Shown here: piece by piece, positions 11,935-23,039 of the stretch
How the letters are laid out: each line of letters begins with the position of its first letter
Numbering within the stretch: position 1 is the first letter of the stretch
Origin: Astatotilapia calliptera
Lineage: Eukaryota; Chordata; Actinopteri; Cichliformes; Cichlidae
DNA: 64,000 nucleotides
Direction of reading: 5' to 3'
Assembly: GCF_900246225.1 (NCBI RefSeq)
Contig: NC_039306.1
Coordinates: 25,663,877 to 25,727,876, forward strand
Notes under the pieces: model-generated
What the model saw: only the letters and a program-made list of their open reading frames with translations
Databases searched by the model: none
Told to the model about the DNA's origin: nothing
Made by a program: the position numbers and the translations under genes

Positions 11935-12985
11935 GTCAGGGCAGGAAGGGCAATGAGTGATGAGGTCATTGGGTGGTAGCACCCAATGAGATGTGTGGCT
12001 AGGGTTATGGCAAGTTTTGGTGACATGCTTGAAGAATGTAGACACAAAATCTTTATGATACATCTTTGTTGGTTTCTTTGGCCTCTTGATCATCTTATTT
12101 CCATGCCATTCTGTACTGTATATTCACCATCAGATGTAGCAGATGTGTGCCCTCCTAAAGGATCTTGTAGTACACTTGAGCTTTAGAACAGAATTGTAAT
12201 GTTACTAGTTGATTTGCTTTGCATGTCTATATTCAGTATTCCTTGTCAGTTTCAATAAAAGCCACACACTCGCTTTCTGAAGCCTAAACACAAGTCCAGC
12301 TTTATCTACTGAAAATAGAACTGTTTTTGTATTCCCATTATCAACCATTGTGCACTGATGTCACTTTCATTTTATTTATCTGAAAGACTGGTTTTGTGCT
12401 TAACTTCATTTCAAAGCAGCAACTTCAGTGTGGTTTAGCGTAATGTTTAAAAATATCGACATCATTTTTTTCCCAGAGATTATGCACCTGTTTTATGTCC
12501 AATTCTGTCACACCACAAAGATGGTAATAAAAAAACTTGTTTTGTATTCGCATTCAAAGCACCGAAAACATGTCACATAGCGAGCACTAAGTTTCCTCAA
12601 AGCAACATCACAGTAGTTCTTCAACTGAGCCCATTATGCCCCATTATGAGTTCTCATCAGCCTTGGCATCCAAACACTGATTGGTGCTGCTATTTTTAAT
12701 GCCACCCTACTGTGGGTGTGACATGAGTAGTGTGTTGCTAGGCTGCAGTATGTCTTTGTGTATGTGTTATCTGTTAAGGGCACAAAAGTGGAATACAGAA
12801 GTGTCACTCTGTATCGACAAATAAGTTGTTTTAATTTACGCCCGTGTTTATTCTGTTTTTAAAGTAGTTTTTAGATACAAATGTAATTGTTTGCTAATGT
12901 GTTTGACTTGGACTTTTCTCTTTTAAGCCTTCAGAGAGAGCAGAATAACTGTTAATCTGGCTGCTTCCCTGTTTCTGATATGCAG
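11935..12985 (+). other. plxna1: intron 3 (1,051 bp)
   Basis: GT-AG intron in phase 1 with a weak GTCAGG donor. A perfect hairpin lies just inside the 5' end. The remainder is AT-rich with no recognised repeat or open frame of interest. Confidence 0.88.
11966..11989 (+). other. perfect 10-bp hairpin downstream of the exon 3 donor
   Basis: TCATTGGGTG (11966-11975), loop GTAG, CACCCAATGA (11980-11989). It starts 31 nt after the weak 5' splice site at 11935, so it would form in the pre-mRNA close to the U1 binding site. Both arms also contain a CCAAT pentamer, on opposite strands. A role in splicing is inference only. Confidence 0.6.
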
Positions 12986-13085
12986 GTGACAAGCGGGTGG
13001 TGAAACTTTACCTGAAGTCCAAGGAGACGGGCAAGAAGTTTGCCAGTGTTGACTTTGTCTTCTACAACTGCAGCGTCCATCAGTC
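12986..13085 (+). CDS. plxna1: plexin A1 exon, window exon 4: end of IPT1
   Basis: Completes Gly127, codes for residues 128-159 and gives two bases of Ser160. The sequence DKRVVKLYLKSKETGKKF followed by ASVDFVFYNCSVHQ is the closing part of IPT1 and is, as I remember it, nearly identical to mammalian plexin A1. This is the strongest single piece of evidence for the A1 assignment. Cys155 is the first cysteine of PSI2. Asn154 (NCS) is a glycosylation sequon. The acceptor is ATATGCAG and the donor is the consensus GTAAGT at 13086. The exon is followed by a 6.7-kb intron. Confidence 0.94.
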
Positions 13086-13893
13086 GTAAGTGACAGTGAC
13101 GACATGTTTTCTAGTTTGATGGGCGAAAATGTTGTTTTAGTCTTTTCCCTCTTGCTCTTTTAAGAAATGGCCTCTTTGTCCATTCGTACCATAGGCTGTC
13201 TCATGTTACTGTCCATGAGAGAAACAGTTAGAGACACACACACATCTATCTCCCCCCCTCGGACCTCCACGGGAGGCTTATGTTACAGTTGAAGAGAAAA
13301 ATCAAATGTGCCATATATGAGAAACGATCGGGACATGCGATGGTAATTCTACTCTTTTTATCATATCCCACAACACACACTAATGGTACTTGCATGATTA
13401 ATTCATTGCATAGTGGTCTGTCATAATGGCTCAAAATTTTGGACTCTACCTTAATTATTTTGTTTTTTACCCGCTTGATTAAACAAATACAGTTGGCGTT
13501 TTTAGCAATGACATTGTCAGCCTGGCACTTATTTACCCCAAAAAGATCAAAGCAAATATGATAATACTGAAACGGTGTGAATCAAATCTTGTGCCTCTTC
13601 CGATGAGTTGGTCTCCTTCACACTCCAGATGCCCTCAGCTCTCTGTGCCTAGTTGCAGTTCACTGCCTCTCCTAATCCACCTTCTGCTGAAAATCTCTAC
13701 CACCCATAGAGCCACACCCTTAGGTCAGTCCTACCACAAGCCTGGTGCGCCCTGCCAGGGTAAAAGAATCCTCTAACTCCTCCATCCCCCTAACACAATA
13801 CCCTCCCTCCTGCTCAATCGGGGCTGATCTAGGGGAGGCTGAAACGTCTGCTGGGGTATTAGCCTTGGGGCAGCAGATGGCTTGGGGGCCCCT

Positions 13894-13917
13894 GGGGTAC
13901 CACAGGGCTCCATCCTG
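13894..13917 (+). mobile_element. possible LINE reverse-transcriptase scrap (GVPQGSIL motif)
   Basis: Eight codons read GVPQGSIL, the strongly conserved motif GVPQGSxLGP of non-LTR reverse transcriptases, inside a locally GC-rich segment of about 250 bp (13,730-13,980). The residues before and after (AADGLGAP before, ASLWMQDE after) do not follow the family well. It is either a very decayed LINE piece or chance. Confidence 0.25.
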
Positions 13918-14111
13918 GCTTCCCTCTGGATGCAGGATGAGCCTCCTTCGAGGATTGTCTACAAACACACACAGACATACACGTGCAGTGTTACTCCACT
14001 CCTGCACTTACCGCTCACTGAAACCCCAACTGTCTTGGACACCTAATCCGTTACTGTGACCTTTAACCCAACCCCCTGCTCTTGTACACAAATCCCCTGC
14101 CACGGCAACGA

Positions 14112-14185
14112 TGATTAGCTCAGCTGGTTAAGGGTGTGGTGGTTTACGATGTCAACTCACAGTTAATTCATCTCCCACAAGGACC
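14112..14185 (+). repeat. tRNA-like box A: possible SINE head
   Basis: TAGCTCAGCTGG (from about 14,116) fits the RNA polymerase III box A consensus TRGYNNARNNGG well, and the following bases resemble a tRNA D-arm region. About 45 bp on, where box B (GGTTCRANNCC) should stand, there is only a poor match (AGTTAATTCATC). It could be a decayed tRNA-derived SINE 5' end. It is not a functional tRNA gene, because no acceptor-stem pairing is seen. Confidence 0.3.
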
Positions 14186-15039
14186 CCATAATGTCGGTGT
14201 TATCTCTCAATGTCTTTTTGGGTATTTGGGTGCATCTTGCATCACATCTCATGTTAATAACGAAAACAAATATAGTAGGACACCTTTTTGTAAAATTCGA
14301 TATCATATCAGATATTCTAACATGTCACTGATCTCATAAATCGATTGAAAAAGTACGAGAAGTGACAGAGACGAGAGAGTCGCCCGTGTGACGATATTAG
14401 CCCAATGAACTCTGATTAAGTCCGCTCCCTGTTCTGATCTAATACAACCTCTGAGTGATGTAATGGACATGTTTAACGAAGTTAGAGGTAGGGCACGTTG
14501 CATCTTCTGCAGCGACTCTGATGGTGAAGAGAGATGCTGAGATAAGAATTCCATTTGGAGCTGGCACTATGTCCCGCATACCCGCTGTTCCCCCCCAGGC
14601 GTAAGTGTTTGCCATCTGATGAGATCAGACTGGTAATGTTGTTGGTGTAATCAGTTCAGGCCCGCACAGCCACATGCAAGGCCCTGTTTCCAGAATGCTT
14701 GGTCATTCTTTGCAGAGCTGGGCTTTCCTCTAATGGCCTTGAACTTAAAATACTGCAGGCTCTTACACTATGCAGGAAGCAGACATTCTCGAAACATTCA
14801 GAAGCAGAATTGCGAGCATTAGCTGTGAGTGAATTCCCACGCATCTTTCTTTTTTCCTCCTCAGCATCATGTTGTACTTCCTGCTGTCTAGGCTTGTATG
14901 CTGGAGTATAAATGCACACTGGAATTGCTTTGCCAACAGTTTAATCTCACGTGCTAATACCCCTCCACCCACACCCAACCAAAAAAACACCAAAACAAAA
15001 AAAATTTAAAAACAACACACACCCCACCTTTTTATTTAC

Positions 15040-17480
15040 TCAACTGATTGCGTCGTGGCCCTTGCCTTTTCAAAAATGCCATAAATTTGCATAGCAGTAC
15101 TAATATAATTAGAATTCCCACTGTTTCAGTTTAAGGGTTGCTGAGATTGAAATAGAAAATCACCCGCGGCCATGATTGCTCCTTAATTAAATATTTCCAT
15201 ACGCTCCTTTTCATTCCACAGCCCCCCATTTAATAAAGATAGAGCATACAGTCTGGAAATGAATTAGAGTTTGGGTGTCTGAATAAGGCCACATGAAGCA
15301 CCTTTTCTTAATATGGTTAATGTGGCTTGGCCAGTGTCTGGATCATTTGTTGTGTGATTGAGGGTGCTCTTTGGAGAAAGAAAATGTATTAAATTTGATA
15401 ACAAGAAAGGGGCATGGTTTTGTGATGGAGAAAATGGTAGAAGAATAAAGCCAGAAAGGTTTGGAGTAATTATAAAATGAATGGCCCACATAGACTGCCT
15501 TGTTTTCTTGTAAACACTCTTGTAAACGCATTAATAGATTTATGTGCACGAGCATTAGTCCCTATGTGTTTTATCAATCCCTCTCAAATTTTGAAGGGAT
15601 GCAGTAATGATAGAAAAGACTATTCTGGAGGGCCGTTAAATTATTCACCTCCACTTCTTTCAAATGAATCGTGACCAATAAATAACTCATTTTGCCAAGT
15701 GCACAAGTGTCAAACGCAGCTCACGAGGAGAGCTGATTGTGTTTAACACTCCAAACTGACCAAGGAGAAGAGAGAGGAGGAAGTCAGTCTATTGTGTTTG
15801 GCCACTGCTGCTGCAAAGCTAGCGTATCTCCATTAGCATCTGAATATGAGCGGATTAAATTAGCATTATGAGCGTGGACATACGGGCAGCGTGTCTCCAG
15901 CCGCTCAAAGGCTCTGAGTGGCTACAGGCGATGGGGAGTGACAGGAAGGAGCAATAAGGACGCTATCGGGGGGTCGGAAGAAAAGAGCCCACCTCTGGAC
16001 ACTAGAATTGAACGTCCTCAAATTGCCCTGGGTGGGCTTTTTATTAAAAGGGTGTGCACCAAGCCTAAAAGAGAGACCTTGAAATCCTAAGGCAGCTCGT
16101 TACAGGGGGTCCTGGTTACTTGGAGGAACCAAAGAGCGAACAGTAGGGGGTTGTCAGACAGGGCCTACTGCTGGCCTTGGGTGGCACGCATAATGGGCGA
16201 CGCCTTTTATTTCAAAGGGCGTAACCATAAAAGTCACTAAAAGTTGGCAGTAGTTACATGCTGATATTTTGCTCATTATTTCAAAGTCGTTGGTACACTA
16301 ACAAGGCTGATTTGACATGAATAAAAGAAAAAGGAAAAAAAAACAGATATAAAGGATTATTATCGGGGTTTAGTGACTGGTGTGAATTACTAACTACACT
16401 TTGTACTGCTCACTGTCTGGTTCTGGTTACCTGCTGTGTTAAGTTGGTGTTGTACTGTATTTTGATGAACTCTAATCCAAAAAAGGTATTCTTTGACATT
16501 AAAAATAGTATTTGTTAGCAAGAGAAGAAACCCTAACAAGCAACGCCATGAGCATGACTAACTTACCTCTCCTTCATTTGTCTTGCACCAGTAATGTCTT
16601 CTGGTCTTTTGTCCAGCATTGACAGCCCTTCCTCTGTTTCTTGCAACTTCCTTTGGGACACAGTGTTGAGCTAAAATCCCAGTTCTGCTCTTTGACTCTC
16701 AGCACTGTATGGTAACCTTGCGTCGCCTAATCGCTTTCCCTCCATTTGTTGGCAACATTGACAAATCTCCTATTTGCTCTTGTGTGGTATTAAGAGGCCT
16801 GTTATTTCCTTAGCTGCACATCTTTTATTCTAAATGGACAGCTTCTGTCAGCACAATGCTAAATTGGTCAATTAAAGAGGCAGTGGGATTGAATTAAGCT
16901 CGAGCGTCTGATGTTGCTCAAAAGGAGGGGTCTGGGCTAGAAACGATCGCTTAAAACGTGCACCTAACAAACGAGTGGCCCTAATTGATCCAAATGAATC
17001 CACATCAGGGTTTGATGGATTCATATATGGGCTCCATCTCAGTGCTCACAAGTTAAGACCCTCATTTTTCATTTGCTGTGGGGAAGGGGAGCTCGCATTT
17101 TACACAGGGTTAAAACACACTTGAGAGCTTGTCAGGAGTCATTCAGGCAGAGGCACAAATTTATACCTGGTGGATGAGGCTGAATACGAATCAACCTGCT
17201 CGCTTTCCCAGCTTACTTATATTAAATGTAGTATTTTATTGTCTTTCCAATAAACCATATGCTCACACAAAGCTCAGTAGCTGAAATGAGTCACAGAATA
17301 ATCTCTAACTAAGTTCATGCCGAAGACAAAAGGCTTTAGTAAGCTCTGTAATAAAATGAAACAATTTTATTTGCTAAGTCATAATGGTTACATTAGATTA
17401 TGCAGTACACATAAATGAGATACCAAGTGGCTAAGCATCTCTCGAGGAGTAAGAGAGCACCAATAGCATGATGCCTTGTA
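15040..17480. promoter_or_regulatory. candidate cluster of conserved noncoding elements in intron 4
   Basis: About 2.4 kb with no microsatellite, no recognised mobile element and no long homopolymer, in contrast to almost every other 2-kb stretch in the window. It holds many TAATTA/ATTAAAT-type homeodomain cores (for example near 15,100-15,200 and 16,860-17,000), balanced base composition and no long open frame. Such repeat deserts in large introns of vertebrate developmental genes often carry enhancers. This is inference from texture; an alignment to other fish is needed. Confidence 0.35.
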
Positions 17481-18379
17481 GATAAACTGCTCTTAAACCT
17501 GTTTGGCTGTCCCTTACAGGTCCCTTTAGATGGTGGATACAGACTCATAAACGCTTCCCCACTTCCAGCCTAATGTTTCCTCGCTCTCCTGTGAGACCTC
17601 TCACCCCCTTTACCCCCCCCTCTCCCATCTCTCCCACGATACCTGGCGTCTACATCTCTGTCAGGGAAATCCACCTGCTTTTGATCTCTCTCTCTCTCTC
17701 TCTCTCTTTCCCTCTTTCCTTCCTCTCATCTTTCAGCCTGTCTGTCTGCACCTCGCCTCAGTTAAAGCAGGTGAATTCAAAATCGTGAAGCACTCTTAGT
17801 CCCACGGATGAAAGAGGGGTTTAGACAAAGGGGAAGGGGGAGAGGGTGAATGAAAGAGTTGAAAAGAGCGAGAGGGGCAGAAATGGAGTGACAGAAAGAG
17901 GTAGATTTTAAAAGACTGACAGAATAAAGGACTGGAGGGAAATGTATACGGAGAGGCCAAGTTTGAGGAAGATTATTGAACATATAGAGGCAGCAAGCAG
18001 TGGACAGTTACAAGCAAGTGGGGAGTGATGAATGAGGGAACGAGGGAGGGGGGTACATATGTTAGATAGCTAGCTGGAAGATGGGAAGAATATATGAGAG
18101 AGAATATGAAATGGGGTGGCAAAAAACAAGTGGAAAAAGAGGGTTTTGAGGAAAAAAGATTTAAATAGCATTAAAATATTTATTTATATCAATACATTCT
18201 TTTTGTATTGGTCAGTGTGGTGTTACCACTGTATTCAAACTATATTATCCCAGCCCTGTTTTACATTTTATTTTCAGTCTGCTGGTTCCCTTTCAGTTGA
18301 TTCAAATGGTGCAACACATAAGTATGAGATATCACGGCTCCGTGTGTCCTGCTGAAGAAACCTATATTCACACCTTTAA

Positions 18380-18678
18380 CCTCCTAGGACCTGCCGTCCA
18401 CATATGTGGACGTCACATTTTGGGTTATTTAGACCAAAATACTAAATTTTGCTCTACAAGGGCCTGATACCCGCTTACGAGGACATTATACTGCTACTGT
18501 TCTATCAAAATTTTAAATGAATATCCTCATATGTGGCTCTGATTTTTCATAAAAACAAAAATAAGGTAAAAAAAAAAAATCTGGTAATTCTTTGTTTTTA
18601 CATTCATCGGGCCAATCAGCCCAAATATCAAAGAGAAATTAAAAATGCATGCTGTGGAAGAGTTCGGGTCTTAGGAGG
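18380..18678. mobile_element. 299-bp MITE with TTAA duplications (piggyBac-like)
   Basis: The element is flanked by TTAA at 18,376-18,379 and 18,679-18,682, the target duplication of the piggyBac superfamily. Its ends are inverted repeats: CCTCCTAGGACCTG on the left, and the complement of the right end reads CCTCCTAAGACCCG, two mismatches in 14. No transposase frame fits inside 299 bp, so it is non-autonomous. The interior is AT-rich with an A-run near 18,570. I recall very similar sequences repeated in cichlid-type fish genomes. The family name is inference; the structure is visible. Confidence 0.8.
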
Positions 18679-18939
18679 TTAAGGTGGACGACCTATGGCG
18701 TGCATGTGCACTGCTCCGCCTGCACATATAGCGCGATGTGTCGCTCTGCGCGACATCATCCCCATACGTCATATGAAAGCCTACAGCTAGCTCTCACAGG
18801 CCCAGAAGCACCCATTCCAGGTGTGTTCAATTTTCAGGTGACCACATCGAGTGTTCCCGCTGTATTTTCATTGTCGTGCCCCAATATAGGTGCCTTCAAA
18901 CAACTGCATGAATGTACATGTTCCTAAGTTCCCAAGCTG

Positions 18940-19495
18940 CTGCAGGTTAGCTTGGCTGGCTGCTCACAGCTGGCACACTTGCGCCCCTTCACCGTGGGTG
19001 GTGCGAGCCGTTGCTATGGGTTACTTTCTGCAGTTCCGGGTCAAGCGGTTTCGTTTCTGCAGAATGATAAAAACTGCTGTTCGCAAGGAGGCTGCAGTGA
19101 TACTGAAGAGGAAATAAGTGCACTGTTGCAGAAAAGAGCAATACAAGTGGTCTTGAACACTGAGGCAGCTTTTAAATGCAGTTGGCCTGGAAGATTGATT
19201 GATTGATCTAAGACGTGCTATTTTTCATGTGGCTATACACCCGAACCACAAGCACTTTCTGAGGTTTGCGTTCGAGGGCGTAGCCTATGAATACCCGGTG
19301 CTGCCGTTCGGGTTGTCTCTTGCTCTTTGCAAATGTGCCGAGGCACCATTGGCACCCTTCATAAATAAGGGTCTCAGCATCTTAGCCTATCTAGACGACT
19401 GGGCTCTAGTAGCTTGCTCCAAAAAGCAGGCAGAAAACACAGTTATCACACAGTTAGGCATTTGGTTTCTGTTTTCCTGCTACTGTTCACGTTTT
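18940..19495 (+). pseudogene. DIRS1-like retrotransposon reverse-transcriptase fossil
   Basis: Three frames give consecutive pieces of the reverse transcriptase typical of fish DIRS1-like (tyrosine-recombinase) retrotransposons. There is an upstream WVVRAVAMGYFLQF block (about 18,990-19,035). After a frameshift comes EISALLQKRAIQVV. Then, beyond a deletion that removes the conserved SGFYSRYF/PKKDGG region, come FHVAIHPNH, LRFAFEGVAYEY, VLPFGLSLA and YLDDWALVA. The YLDDW catalytic motif (19,381-19,405 area) survives. The finger region is missing, five or so residues after LPFGLSLA are lost, and no gag, RNase H or recombinase is seen. It is dead and old. The true element borders are not visible. 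Confidence 0.75.
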
Positions 19496-19811
19496 TCCCT
19501 ACAAAGGGGAGGGAAAAAAAGAAATGACATATTGTGACAGACCACACATCCCAAACACAGTCCGTTCCATAAGCGAATTTCATATGCTTAATGAAGAGAG
19601 ATGACAGGATAAAGAGAAAATAAAATAACATGCAGTCTTCTTCCAGCAAGTTAGATCAGGTTATTGATAGAAACTGATGGACCAGTTTCACTTTTTTCTG
19701 TGTCTGTGCCATAACAAATGATGCTGTAAAGCAGTGCAATGACTGAGCCTGAAGTAAGAAGTCAGGTGACCCTGTTAACTTCTTTTCTCTTTTAATCTCT
19801 CTCCATTTTAG

Positions 19812-19926
19812 CTGTCTTTCTTGTGTAAATGGCTCCTTCCCATGCCACTGGTGCAAGTACCGCCACATGTGCACCCAGAATGCCAACGACTGCTCTTTTC
19901 AGGAGGGCCGTGTCAACAACTCTGAG
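19812..19926 (+). CDS. plxna1: plexin A1 exon, window exon 5: PSI2 domain
   Basis: Completes Ser160 and codes for residues 161-198. It is almost entirely the second PSI domain: CLSCVNGSFPCHWCKYRHMC followed by TQNANDCSFQEGRV. Cysteines 161, 164, 171, 174, 180 and 187, with Cys155 before and Cys200 after, make the usual eight. Asn166 (NGS) and Asn195 (NNS) are glycosylation sequons. The acceptor is CCATTTTAG and the donor is GTAAGA at 19927. It stands alone between introns of 6.7 and 14.4 kb. The 5' intron ends about 300 bp after the DIRS-like fossil, so repeat insertion did not reach the splice signals. Confidence 0.94.
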
Positions 19927-21363
19927 GTAAGATTCATTGAGCAGATTAGTGCACATTGCTGTCACTCCACTGCAACATCTTCTGCTGCATGTATATTTGT
20001 TATCTATCGATTTGACACATACAGCATCCAGCTTCTACCTTTACTTTCACACCCTCACTGTGGTTTTCTCCTCATATTATCCTGCTTCGTGTGTCTGCTG
20101 TCTGTATGTGTGATAGTGGCTTTTGGCACAGTGACAACAGCTTGTGTACTGTGCAGCAATAATTCTGTCGTGGCCCATAAGGCCATAAGCAGGCTTGGAT
20201 GAATGAATGTCTATGGAAATACTGCCTTGTTCTTACATAGCCAAATGCTGCATTAGCATAAAAGCTAATATCAATCGTGCCTTCTGGCAGCTACAGCAGG
20301 CATCATGCAAGGCATAACAAGTGTTTGTCAACTGCTGGAGTATAAACAAGGATATTAGTGATAGATGCAGAGCCGTGTTATGTTTTCAGGGTGGTTTTCT
20401 AGTTTCTTTGTCTCACACACACCAAACACAGTCCTGTATATATTAACACACACAGAAAAATGCACTGAAACGCTCATCTCCTCTGTGGACTTGCGCATGT
20501 AAATCCACTGCACTCCCAAGTGACTGACAGTCATGCCTGTGCTTTGTCTGATTGATGCTTCACACATACACATATACACACAAACACGATTCCATCGCCT
20601 TATATTGTGGTCTGACTTTCGCTGTTATCTCTATGCAGATTAAAGTCCCTTGTCAGCCAGCCCCAATCACCGGCCTTTATTAATTGGTCGACCTTTATTT
20701 ACTTTCGTCTTTCTCTTCCCTCAAATCTGAGCTGTGCAGAATCCCAAATGCTAGCAAGTTAAACCGCAGCCTCAGTGCCCGTCCAAAACAAGACACCGAC
20801 CTAGCCTTCACGGCTCATGGAGCTAACGTTAGCGGATTAGTGCACCCATCTGCAAGGCACAGGGAGAGCGCTGGCTAGCATACTCTGAGCCGAGAGAGGC
20901 CAGAGGGGCAACGGATGGATAAACAGGAAAGGCCTGCAGGGATGAAAGGGGGAAAAAAAACAGAGGAAAGCTGGAAGCAAGTAAACATATAAACTCAGTA
21001 ACACTGGTGAATGATAGGAGAATTTTTGTCTGAGGCATAGCATGTGCTAGAGTAAGATTTGGAACTGAATAAGCTTACATGAGTTTATCAGATGTTTGAC
21101 AGGAAATTAAGTAGCTGGACATTATTTAATGACTAACCGAGCAAGTCTTTTAAAAATAAATCTCAAACTATGAGGATTTCAAATGTTGGCATTTGCTGCG
21201 TATAAAGAGGATGATTATCGGAGTGAGAAAGACAGCAGGAAAACAAAAGGGATAGACAGATCGGCTGACAGTGGCATGTGGACAGAGAGACCTCTCCTGT
21301 CACCTCGTCTGCCCAAGAAACCACCGACCACATGCTCCACAAGAGAAACCATCATCTGCACCA

Positions 21364-21423
21364 TCTCTCTCTCTCTCTCTCTCTCTCTCACGCACACACA
21401 GACGCACACACACATACACACAG
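21364..21423. repeat. (CT)13 followed by imperfect CA tract
   Basis: A 26-bp CT array running directly into a CA-rich tract interrupted by G and T. It is a compound microsatellite, shorter than but similar in order to the one at 28,935. Confidence 0.95.
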
Positions 21424-22363
21424 CATAAACACACAAGTACTGTTTTGTCTTTTATCCAACCGAAGTATAAACATTCTTACAACAAACACACACACACATG
21501 TAGATACATATTCACAAAGTCATTCATCATCCTTCTCTTAGCTGCCTTATCCATTAGTTGCGCTCTCAGTGCCCCAACAAGTACAGCTCTTCCTGTAGGC
21601 TAGGCTTATCCTTCTCCTCTCCAGGTCCTTCTCTCTCTACCTCATCTCCACTTTGATGCTCAGTCTCCACATGTTTTTTTTTCTCATCCATTTTTTCTGT
21701 GCTAGCTGTACAAAATATACATTGCTTAAAAAAAAAAGGAAAGGACTACAGAGATTTTTACCTCGCTTTCTTATCCACCTCATGGTTTTACCTCTTGGGA
21801 TTGCATGACATCAGGGATGGGTGTTTGTGTTCAAATATGCTTGCACCCCTAATTTAGACACCCGACAATCCCTTTTTGTTTCCTTTTATGCTCTAGCTTC
21901 ATCCTGAATACAAAAAGCAGTGTTAAACATAAGAGTGAAATCTGCTCTCCTGATGGCAGGCATTTTACTCAGACCTTTAACACTCTCACACACAGTAGAT
22001 AGGACTGGATAAGACTCATTTTCAGGCAGATAGAAATCAGATAGAAGCGTTTACACAGGGTTGATGGGAGCCCATCTGACTCTGTGGTGTAAGTGGAGTT
22101 CTACTCACTAGACGGTAGCTGATCACAAGTCGAAGCATGACATAAAACGAATGAAGTTCCCTTTTTTTAACCACTGTTTCAATAAAACAAAAAACAAGCA
22201 CCATTATTTTAAGTATTTAAAAGAAAATTGAGACAGGTGTACATAAGATTTCTTTTTCTATAACCTTAATTCTCTTCATTTTTTCCCCCTCATCCTATCA
22301 TCTGACGATTTCTAAATGTTGTTACCATGGCAACCAGAGGATGGGTTTGTTGCCAATGCGGGA

Positions 22364-22378
22364 CCCCCCCCCCCCCAC

Positions 22379-22443
<65 letters not shown>
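22364..22443. repeat. C13 run followed by (CA)31 microsatellite
   Basis: Thirteen C (22,364-22,376), a short ACCC spacer, then an uninterrupted 63-bp CA array (22,381-22,443). The G/C run next to CA is prone to sequencing error. Confidence 0.97.
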
Positions 22444-22445
<2 letters not shown>

Positions 22446-22964
22446 TAGTTTGCGTTCTCACAAAACCAGCACTCCAGTGCTATCTCATCCATCTGTAATT
22501 TGTTCCACCAAATTACATTGTGATGGGAGAAAGTAAATAAATAAATAAATAAACAAGTTTAAAGAATGAAAATCCTGCTAAAAGGTTTTGAATAAGCCAA
22601 CTAAAGAGTGAAAGTGTTGTTCTTTTTTGTGAATGGACTGTGTCAAAAGAGGGAGCAAAGTGAGGCAAAGACAGAGTAAGCAGAGAGGAAATAAATATAA
22701 TGAGTGACATTTCCAAATCAAATATGCATGAATCAACAATGCTTCCAATGGCACAACAAACAAATCCTCAAATTAAGGAGCATTCGGGCGGAAAATTGCG
22801 GGAGAGGAGTAGGAGTTACTTTATTCTAGAAACAAACAAAAAAAAGCTGGAGAGGGAGGAAAGAAGAAGGTCTCCTTGATGAATTATTTCCTGTTTCTTC
22901 TAGAGGAATTTTAACTTTCTTTGTCTCCTCTCATTTGTTGAGGAACTTGATTGCTTCCTTTATT

Positions 22965-23039
22965 TCTCCTCTCCTCTCCTCTCCTCTCCTCTCCTCTCCT
23001 CTCCTCTCCTCTCCTCTCCTCTCCTCTCCTCTCCTCTCC
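22965..23039. repeat. (TCTCC)15 pentanucleotide array
   Basis: Fifteen perfect 5-bp units, 75 bp, pure pyrimidine on the + strand and pure purine on the - strand. It is a candidate for triplex (H-DNA) structure and for length polymorphism. Confidence 0.98.

Larger units (their letters stand above)
13086..19811 (+). other. plxna1: intron 4 (6,726 bp)
   Basis: GT-AG intron in phase 2. From left to right it holds a possible LINE scrap (13,894-13,917), a tRNA-like box A (14,112-14,185), a repeat-poor block (about 15,040-17,480), a C/T-rich patch (about 17,580-17,760) facing an A/G-rich patch (about 17,800-18,060), a MITE (18,380-18,678) and a DIRS1-like RT fossil (18,940-19,495). No other gene is seen. 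Confidence 0.85.

Noticed and set aside
22965..23039. Regular 5-bp repeat as a CRISPR-like or minisatellite array
   Set aside because: No spacers; it is a simple pentanucleotide microsatellite in a vertebrate intron.
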